A stretch of 64,000 nt of DNA from Sulfidibacter corallicola (lineage in GTDB: Bacteria; Acidobacteriota; Holophagae; Acanthopleuribacterales; Acanthopleuribacteraceae). This document shows positions 58,579 to 64,000 of this stretch, piece by piece; position 1 is the stretch's first letter; each line of letters starts with the position of its first letter. Both the position numbers and the translations under genes were made by a program. The stretch lies in contig NZ_CP071793.1 in NCBI RefSeq assembly GCF_017498545.1, positions 10,720,256 through 10,784,255 on the forward strand, given 5' to 3'. A model generated the notes under the pieces. The model made no database searches. It worked only from the letters and a program-made list of their open reading frames with translations, and was not told the origin of the DNA.

Positions 58579-61500
58579 TCAGCGATCCAGAAGCGCCGCC
58601 TGGTCGGAGGGATCGATCGCGAGGTACATGAAATCGAGAATGTCGATGACGCCATCGCTATTGGGATCCACGGCATAATCGCCCTTCCAAAACGGAGCCA
58701 ACATCCACCAATCGGCGACGTTGTTCATGCCATCCCCATTGAAATCGCGAAACACATCCTCGGAGGGAACCAGCAGCGTCACCTCCAGGGCGGTGATCCA
58801 CTCCGCCCCGACCCTTTTCTCGAGTTCGATTTGGTGACGGCCAGGTGGTGCGTCCTGAACGATGAGCCATTTTTCTTCCTCTTGGGCGGTTAGTCCAGGG
58901 GGTGGATTCCATCGACCAAAATCACTGAGCCACCCATCGACCCTTTGAAAGAATCCGGTCATGTGAATGCCCAGGGTTTGAACCTTCGGATCTGCAATCA
59001 GCGAGACCTGGCCAGGAAAGGCGTCAACCTGGAGATAAAATGGTCGGCTTCGCGTGGTGCCACACAAATTGGTGTCTTCCCGCATATAGAATCCGATGTC
59101 CGAAGGCTCGACGGGGGTCCCCCCAAAACTGAGCGATGGTTCTGTCGCGCCCTCGATGGGAATGCCATCCTTGTACCACTGGTAGGTCATGGGCTCGCTT
59201 CCAAAGCTGGGTATATACAATTGACCTCGATCACTGAGCCTGGCCCCCATCTCCAACGGCGGTTGCAGGAACCGCGGAGCCGAGCAGGTCGCCGGTGACA
59301 ATTTCTTGACCCACATGTTGTTCATTCCCGAGGCGGTCGTTTGAAAGGCATCGTCCGTCACCTGTATGGCTCCGGTTACCGACCCGGCCAGGACCAACTG
59401 GTTGTCCTCGGTCAACGCGATGCCCGCAACCCGAGTATCGCCGCGCCCACCGAGATAGGTCGCGTAGGCCAACTGACAGTTGCGGTCCATTTCCACGAGG
59501 ACGACATCGTCGTGGCCATTGTGGATCCAGCCTGATGCATCTCTGGTCGCAAGATCCGAGGAACTCGTTTTCATGGTGAGAAAGGTCCGGTTCTCTCTGG
59601 TGACCACGATGCCTTCGGGAATATCCTCTCCGTTCCCGCCGATACAGGCCGTCCAGAGGAATTGGCCGGTAGCCGCGACGAACTTGGAGACGAATCCATG
59701 CAAGTCGCTGCTCAAGTCGGGGCAAGGTGGCGTCCGAAAATCACTGTTTCGGGTAGCTCCGGCCAAATAGAGATGACCGTTGCCATCGAAAGCCATAAAT
59801 GCCTTGGTATCCAGTTCGGCATCCACCATGACGCCGTACTCCAAGGCTTGCCAGGAGGGTGGCAGCTTCCAGAGAAACAAATTGCCAGGATCGCCAGAGC
59901 CTCCCACCGTGGACGTATGCGGAAAGACCGAGGGTTGATCGGCCCTACCGGCCAAATAGACAGAGCCCGTATCATCGACAGCCACCGCGGTAGCTTCTCC
60001 ATTACTGACGGTGGGGCTGTTGAAAAAACCCAAACTGGTGCTGGTCAGGATGGTGCCACCATCGGCCGAAAGTTGCGTGAGAAAAGGGCTTTTGTTTTGG
60101 GAGGGACCCGAAAGGACACCATCGGTGACGGGCCATGCATCTTCCGCATAACCAGCGATGTATGCCTGGCCAAAGCCGTCCACGGCCAGGTCGTTGGCAT
60201 AGCCCCGCGATTCAGAGAGAAACGTGGCGTAGTCCAGATGGGAGCCTCCACCACTGAGTTTGGCGACAAAGACACCGTCCCCGGTTCTTCCGTCGGCGGG
60301 TACCACGGCGCCGCTGGTCGTGGGAAAATCATTCGAATTCGATTTCCCGGTCACATACAGGGCGCCGTCGGGCCCCAGGCTGAGGGCGGCCGGTACATCG
60401 GAGCCGCTCCCGCCGAGATAAGTGGAAAACACCAGTTGCGAACCGTCCGGGCTCAGCTTGGTGATCACCACATCCGAGGAACCGGCTACATTCGGTTGGT
60501 AAGCTCCCTCGCTGACCGGAAAATCGGGGGCATAGACTTCGCCGGTCACATATACGGCACCGGCGTCGTCTACGATGACATCATGGGCTTCCGGTTCGGG
60601 ATAAAGACCGATCTTGGTACTGAACGGCGATGTTTCGAGCGCTGAATCGAGGCGGGTCACCCACCAGTAATCCGAAGCGGGCTCAGAGAAACCCCAGTCG
60701 CGGTTGGTGGGAAAATCGTGAGAATCGGAAATCCCGATGACGACCAAATCACCACGGTCCATCCTCGCGACAGCAAGGGGCCTTTCCCAATTCGAACCGC
60801 CCAGATAGGTCGCCGCCAAAACGTCTGTACCATCGGCATTGAGGGTACAGACGACGGCTTCAGGGTCATCGTGGTCTTCGGCATCGAAGGCACTGTCGGG
60901 AACGGGGATGGTCGCGTTGTCTGTCGCCTGGAGGACGACCGTCGCCTGTCCATGATCGTCGATCGCCAATCCATAACCCCACGACAAATTATTCTCGACC
61001 AACCCCGTCGCATAAACCAACTCGGAGCCATCCGGTTTGACCTTGGCCACGAAGACGGAGTCCCGGCGGGGAATCTCTTCGAGAAAGGCACCAGGCGTCG
61101 TTTGGAATTCGGGACTGGCAAAACCCGTCACGTAGACGTGTCCATCCGGACCGGTGGTCATATCGTAAATCCCGGTATAGGACCCGGAAAACACATGGAC
61201 GGCCATGAGATCGCTGCCATCGGCTCGCAAAAGGAAAATAAGGGCGGTACTGGACCGACCCGGATCGTTGGCGAGAGGGAAATCCTGGGATGAGGTATGT
61301 CCGGCCATCCAGAGATCGCCATTGACAGAAAAATGAACCGTTGTCGGTTCCCATTCATGGGATTGACCGCCAATGAACGTGGAGAAGATCAACCCCCTGC
61401 CCGGATGAATCTTGGCAGCGAAGAAATCGGTCTCATCCTTGACCGTATCGTGGGCGCCGGCGGTCGTCGGCAGGTCATCCGAATCGGTTCGGCCATAGAG

Positions 61501-62649
61501 AATGATGCCGCCGTCGTCGGCAACGGCCAAGTCGGTGGCCTCATCCCAGGAACTGCCGCCGAAAAACGTCGCGTAGCGAATTCGGTTGGCTTGCGGGTCC
61601 AAAATGGCGAGAAACGCGTCATTGTCCCCATTGGGAATTCGATCGTAAGCGTCTTCGGTGGTGGGGAAATCCGCGGAGTTGGTACGGCCGGTCAAGGCAA
61701 TCGCACCGTCCGGCAAAACCTCCAAACCGGTGGCGGTTTCGAATTGGGTGCCGCCGAAATAAGTGGACCACAACAATCGAGAACCATCGGGTGAGAACTT
61801 GGCGACGTAAATGTCGGCATCTGCCGCATAGCCATGAAGCGTCGTTTCTCCCTGAGGCATGCTGCCCGACGAAGTACCACCCGCAATGTAGATGTTCTCG
61901 TCTTTGTCGACGGCGACATTCGAGAAGCGAATGGTTTTGTCGACCAGCGACCCCAGCGACCCTCCTCCGCCACCGCCCAAGTAGGTTCCCCAAACCAAGG
62001 TGCCCTCGATATACAGGGGGCGATTACGGTCGTGGGCGTCGACGGAAAGGGAAAGCGTTTCCCCCGAGACGGCCGAGCGGACAGGAAGCGCTTGAGCCCC
62101 CTCCTCCGCCGGCTGCCAGGCCCGCAGGCGGCTGAGCGAGATCTCGGTATCGTGGGTGGGCCCCCGCTTCGAGGAAAAGCCTTGGGCCGCCAGCCCGATG
62201 AGGGCCGGATCGCTGCCGGGCGCAATCTCGAACCGCACCTTCAGACCGTCGCGGTCGGGTTCGTAGGTCAGGTCGATCCCTTGCCAAACACGGGCATAGG
62301 TCAGGGATTTGGAGGAACTGAGATGGGTCAGCCAATGTTCCGGGCTTCCCTTGAGAATGTTGACCCGGTGACCGGAAGGCGCGCCCAATTCGGGTGAGAC
62401 CATGGCGCCGTTTACATGGCGAAGGGTCGCGGACGTCTTGCGGGCGCGATCGCCCATGAATGCCAGACCTTCCTTCGAAAACGAGAGCTTGCGTCCGTCC
62501 GAATGGAAGACCGCTTCGACGCTCGGGTCGTCCACCAATTTCTTTCCCGATTTCGCCCGGGCCTGGTTACCCAGAAAATAACCGTGATCGGTCTGAGCCA
62601 ACCCCAGGGAACCCATCAACACGCACAACACCGCAACGAGGACCTTCAT
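58579..62649 (-). CDS. Secreted SBBP beta-propeller protein with C-terminal calcium-binding repeats
   Basis: 1356 residues from ATG 62649, with AGGAG ten bases upstream, and a signal peptide (MKVLVAVLCVLMGSLGLAQ). Residues about 20-220 are the N-terminal domain common in SBBP proteins (THLSSSKSLTYARVWQGIDL). Then come many SBBP repeats of about 50 residues, each with a YLGG/FGG, A-x-D-x-x-G and DFPTT pattern (for example VYVTGEVYAPDFPVSEGAYQ), expected to fold as one or two beta-propellers. A beta-sandwich follows. The end carries two Asp-rich loops, DFNGDGMNN and DPNSDGVID, spaced as in dockerin or EF-hand calcium sites. It is probably a surface or secreted adhesion or binding protein. It converges with the DM13 gene. 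Confidence 0.92.
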   Translation of the reverse strand: MKVLVAVLCVLMGSLGLAQTDHGYFLGNQARAKSGKKLVDDPSVEAVFHSDGRKLSFSKEGLAFMGDRARKTSATLRHVNGAMVSPELGAPSGHRVNILKGSPEHWLTHLSSSKSLTYARVWQGIDLTYEPDRDGLKVRFEIAPGSDPALIGLAAQGFSSKRGPTHDTEISLSRLRAWQPAEEGAQALPVRSAVSGETLSLSVDAHDRNRPLYIEGTLVWGTYLGGGGGGSLGSLVDKTIRFSNVAVDKDENIYIAGGTSSGSMPQGETTLHGYAADADIYVAKFSPDGSRLLWSTYFGGTQFETATGLEVLPDGAIALTGRTNSADFPTTEDAYDRIPNGDNDAFLAILDPQANRIRYATFFGGSSWDEATDLAVADDGGIILYGRTDSDDLPTTAGAHDTVKDETDFFAAKIHPGRGLIFSTFIGGQSHEWEPTTVHFSVNGDLWMAGHTSSQDFPLANDPGRSSTALIFLLRADGSDLMAVHVFSGSYTGIYDMTTGPDGHVYVTGFASPEFQTTPGAFLEEIPRRDSVFVAKVKPDGSELVYATGLVENNLSWGYGLAIDDHGQATVVLQATDNATIPVPDSAFDAEDHDDPEAVVCTLNADGTDVLAATYLGGSNWERPLAVARMDRGDLVVIGISDSHDFPTNRDWGFSEPASDYWWVTRLDSALETSPFSTKIGLYPEPEAHDVIVDDAGAVYVTGEVYAPDFPVSEGAYQPNVAGSSDVVITKLSPDGSQLVFSTYLGGSGSDVPAALSLGPDGALYVTGKSNSNDFPTTSGAVVPADGRTGDGVFVAKLSGGGSHLDYATFLSESRGYANDLAVDGFGQAYIAGYAEDAWPVTDGVLSGPSQNKSPFLTQLSADGGTILTSTSLGFFNSPTVSNGEATAVAVDDTGSVYLAGRADQPSVFPHTSTVGGSGDPGNLFLWKLPPSWQALEYGVMVDAELDTKAFMAFDGNGHLYLAGATRNSDFRTPPCPDLSSDLHGFVSKFVAATGQFLWTACIGGNGEDIPEGIVVTRENRTFLTMKTSSSDLATRDASGWIHNGHDDVVLVEMDRNCQLAYATYLGGRGDTRVAGIALTEDNQLVLAGSVTGAIQVTDDAFQTTASGMNNMWVKKLSPATCSAPRFLQPPLEMGARLSDRGQLYIPSFGSEPMTYQWYKDGIPIEGATEPSLSFGGTPVEPSDIGFYMREDTNLCGTTRSRPFYLQVDAFPGQVSLIADPKVQTLGIHMTGFFQRVDGWLSDFGRWNPPPGLTAQEEEKWLIVQDAPPGRHQIELEKRVGAEWITALEVTLLVPSEDVFRDFNGDGMNNVADWWMLAPFWKGDYAVDPNSDGVIDILDFMYLAIDPSDQAALLDR

Positions 62650-62779
62650 ATCCAAATGACTCCTAGGGCCACAGCCCAAATTTTCAACTGCCGAAACCGG
62701 CTTAAAAAACAGAAAAAAATCGAAAAATTCATCTCAAGACCAATGGTTCACGATCAAAAAACCAACATATAGACCCAAA

Positions 62780-62808
62780 AATTTAACAGATCGATACCTT
62801 ATTGACAA
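62780..62808 (-). promoter_or_regulatory. Possible sigma70-type promoter for the SBBP gene
   Basis: On the minus strand TTGTCA (62808-62803) and TAAATT (62785-62780) are separated by 17 bases, five and four matches to the consensus boxes. The site lies 131 bp upstream of the ATG in an AT-rich stretch unlike the rest of the window. Sigma70 consensus may not hold well in this organism. Confidence 0.3.
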
Positions 62809-63010
62809 AATCAATAAATCGTAAAACCTAAAAAATTACGCTTCACTTTCCCAACCGCATGCCGCATGCACAACGCCTCCCATGGGTCGGGGGGATGGTC
62901 GAACCCTTCATGGATTCAACCGCCTGTTGGAATAAGCCAATTCGAGAGGAAAAGGCCATCTTCCGATGAAAGGGGCTCGGGCAGCGAAATCCCGAACGGC
63001 GAAAGAGATC

Positions 63011-63120
63011 CACGAACTGCCGTTTTTTGGACACTTGGGCATGAAGACCGACATCAAGCGGTCTTCACCAGTTCAAGTCCCTTCGAGGACCAAAACCCGC
63101 CAATCTTTTTTTAAAACATT
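63011..63120 (+). repeat. Left copy of a 110-bp inverted repeat
   Basis: This copy matches the complement of 63628-63743 at roughly 80-85% identity. Shared blocks include CCAGTTCAAGTCCC, TCGAGGACCAAAACCCGCC and a following T/A-run. A sub-hairpin AAGACCGacatcaagCGGTCTT lies inside. The two copies enclose the structured segment and the DM13 fragment. CAGTTCAAGTCC looks like a tRNA T-loop, but the stem does not pair, so I do not call a tRNA. Confidence 0.75.
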
Positions 63121-63174
63121 CATACCAGGTATAAGGGACCCTATAATCGAGACCAGGAGCTAAGTTTCAAAAGC

Positions 63175-63535
63175 GTTGTCGTTACGCCGAGATGGGCCTC
63201 TAGGCTGAGGATGGGAAGGTTGAGGAACACGAACCTATTGATCCACATCTGAGGGTTGAAATGTCACCTCCACCTACACGACTTATCAGGTGGAGTGCTC
63301 ATGGGAACCGTCATAGCCATGGACGGTCACCCCAAATGCGCTTCCGACAGGTAAGCGGAAGGCAGGGATTCATGGAGAGTGTGTAGCTAGGCCATGGAAT
63401 GAGTACCGACTTGCAGAACGCAAGGGCAAAGACTGTGATAGGCAACCGCCCCCATCCGCTTGAGTCCAGAATGCAAACCGGGGAAGGCCAGTGGTTCAGA
63501 GAATCCAAACCGACTTAGTACTGACATAGCGAGTT
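63175..63535 (+). ncRNA. Strongly structured segment, possible group II intron fragment
   Basis: There is no coding frame of note. Within 160 bases four clean stems are visible: CTCCACCT/AGGTGGAG (63268-63295), ACCGTC/GACGGT (63307-63327), CTTCCG/CGGAAG (63341-63361) and CTTGC/GCAAG (63410-63424). The series of short stems and phrases such as GAGGAACACGAACC and GACTGTGATAGGCAACCGC resemble domain I of bacterial group II introns. No reverse transcriptase gene and no domain V hairpin are present, so it would be a remnant. The family assignment is from memory of such RNAs; the structure itself is seen in the sequence. Confidence 0.4.
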
Positions 63536-63542
63536 CCGCACT

Positions 63543-63630
63543 GTGGCGACCTTGCGCAACAGCACCACAAACGGCATCAGCGGCCGTGCGGTGATCGTGG
63601 ACGCGCGCACCATCCGCCTGGAGAACTTCA
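63543..63630 (+). pseudogene. Fragment of a DM13 gene
   Basis: These 88 bases match 58126-58213 inside the DM13 gene at about 82 of 88 positions with no gaps. Reading TVATLRNSTTNGISGRAVIV in the matching frame, it keeps the coding sense but has no start and breaks off where the right inverted repeat begins. It is a stranded piece of a duplicated DM13 gene. Confidence 0.85.
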
Positions 63631-63743
63631 TGAAGATTTTTTAAAAAAATTGGCGGGTTTTGGTCCTCGATGGGACTTGAACTGGCGAAGACCACGTCTT
63701 GACGTCGGTCACCATGCCCAAACATCCAACAAACGGCAGCTCG
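63628..63743 (-). repeat. Right copy of the 110-bp inverted repeat
   Basis: Its complement aligns with 63011-63120 over nearly the full length with a few small gaps. It starts directly at the end of the DM13 fragment, so that junction marks one edge of whatever was inserted or rearranged here. Confidence 0.75.
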
Positions 63744-63866
63744 TGAGTCTCCATTGCCGTTCAGGATGTCGCTGCCCGAGTCCCTTCATCGGAACGTGCC
63801 CCCTCTCGAAACGCGAAGGTTCTCGGTGCATTCGGGCTAATGCCATTCCAAAGGAAGGATCACCCA

Positions 63867-64000
63867 TTGAAACATGCTCCAAGCCTCATTCTATTGTGTT
63901 TACTCGGAGGTTGCGCCGGCCTGAATCCGAATCCGGGCGAACGAAGCGCCGACGTCTTTTGGGACCGCTACGAACACCAAAAAGCATTGGAAATCATTCG
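63867..64000 (+). CDS. Lipoprotein, 5' part only
   Basis: A frame opens at TTG 63867, with GGAAGGA about eight bases upstream, and runs off the right edge after 44 codons. It begins MKHAPSLILLCLLGGCAGLN, a short lipoprotein signal peptide with the lipobox LGGC; the Cys would be lipidated. The following FWDRYEHQKALEIIR looks like the start of a helical domain. The nearby ATG at 63874 is in another frame. Function cannot be told from this part. Confidence 0.7.
   Translation, partial: MKHAPSLILLCLLGGCAGLNPNPGERSADVFWDRYEHQKALEII

Noticed and set aside
63060..63120. tRNA gene or tRNA 3' end in the inverted repeat
   Set aside because: GTTCAAGTCC resembles a T-loop and GGACCA an acceptor end, but the T-stem does not pair and no other arms are found.

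Overview
The window comes from a GC-rich Gram-negative bacterium: it encodes a TonB-dependent receptor, an outer-membrane beta-barrel protein, a lipoprotein and several secreted multidomain proteins. The mix of a giant trans-AT polyketide synthase (PKS), SBBP beta-propeller and DM13 surface proteins and large sensory kinases would suit Acidobacteriota of the Acanthopleuribacter/Sulfidibacter type. That placement is inference only; no rRNA or tRNA gene is present to anchor it.

The left half (1-30552, minus strand) is one uninterrupted reading frame of at least 10,184 codons, running off the left edge. It encodes an assembly-line PKS with no acyltransferase (AT) domain in any module, so AT must act in trans. 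In order it holds: a GNAT loading module with carrier protein (ACP); KS-KR-ACP; KS(no HGTGT His)-MT-ACP; KS-[ACP-like]-MT-ACP-ACP with the beta-branching Trp flag; KS-KR-cMT-ACP-ACP; KS-DH-KR-cMT-ACP; KS-[ACP-like]-KR-ACP; and the start of a seventh KS. A cytochrome P450 lies just upstream on the same strand and is probably a tailoring enzyme. The inferred product has an acetyl starter, a likely beta-methoxy group, a beta-branch and two alpha-methyl units.

The right half holds: a secreted subtilisin-LRR protein and a secreted protein with three PPC domains (plus strand); a choloylglycine-hydrolase-type Ntn hydrolase; an MlrC-like M81 protein; a five-gene minus-strand signalling set (GGDEF response regulator, YfiR-like protein, TonB-dependent receptor, hybrid kinase with HPt, REC-kinase); a methyltransferase; a beta-barrel protein followed by a DM13 surface protein; a 1356-residue SBBP protein; and, at the right edge, the start of a lipoprotein gene. 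Before the lipoprotein lies a non-coding patch with a strongly structured RNA-like segment, a DM13 gene fragment and a pair of roughly 110-bp inverted repeats.

The most unusual feature is a family of tandem repeats in eight clusters, four inside the PKS gene and four between genes. Each unit has a conserved stem ending in GGTAGGTT, then a short perfect or near-perfect hairpin around a conserved C, then a TCGAAG-like tail. The hairpin arms differ between clusters but stay paired. Unit spacing is always a multiple of three inside the gene (93, 150, 153, 78/132 bp) and never between genes (79, 149, 79, 77 bp). Inside the PKS the arrays lie in linkers, and two of them split the DH domain at a loop.
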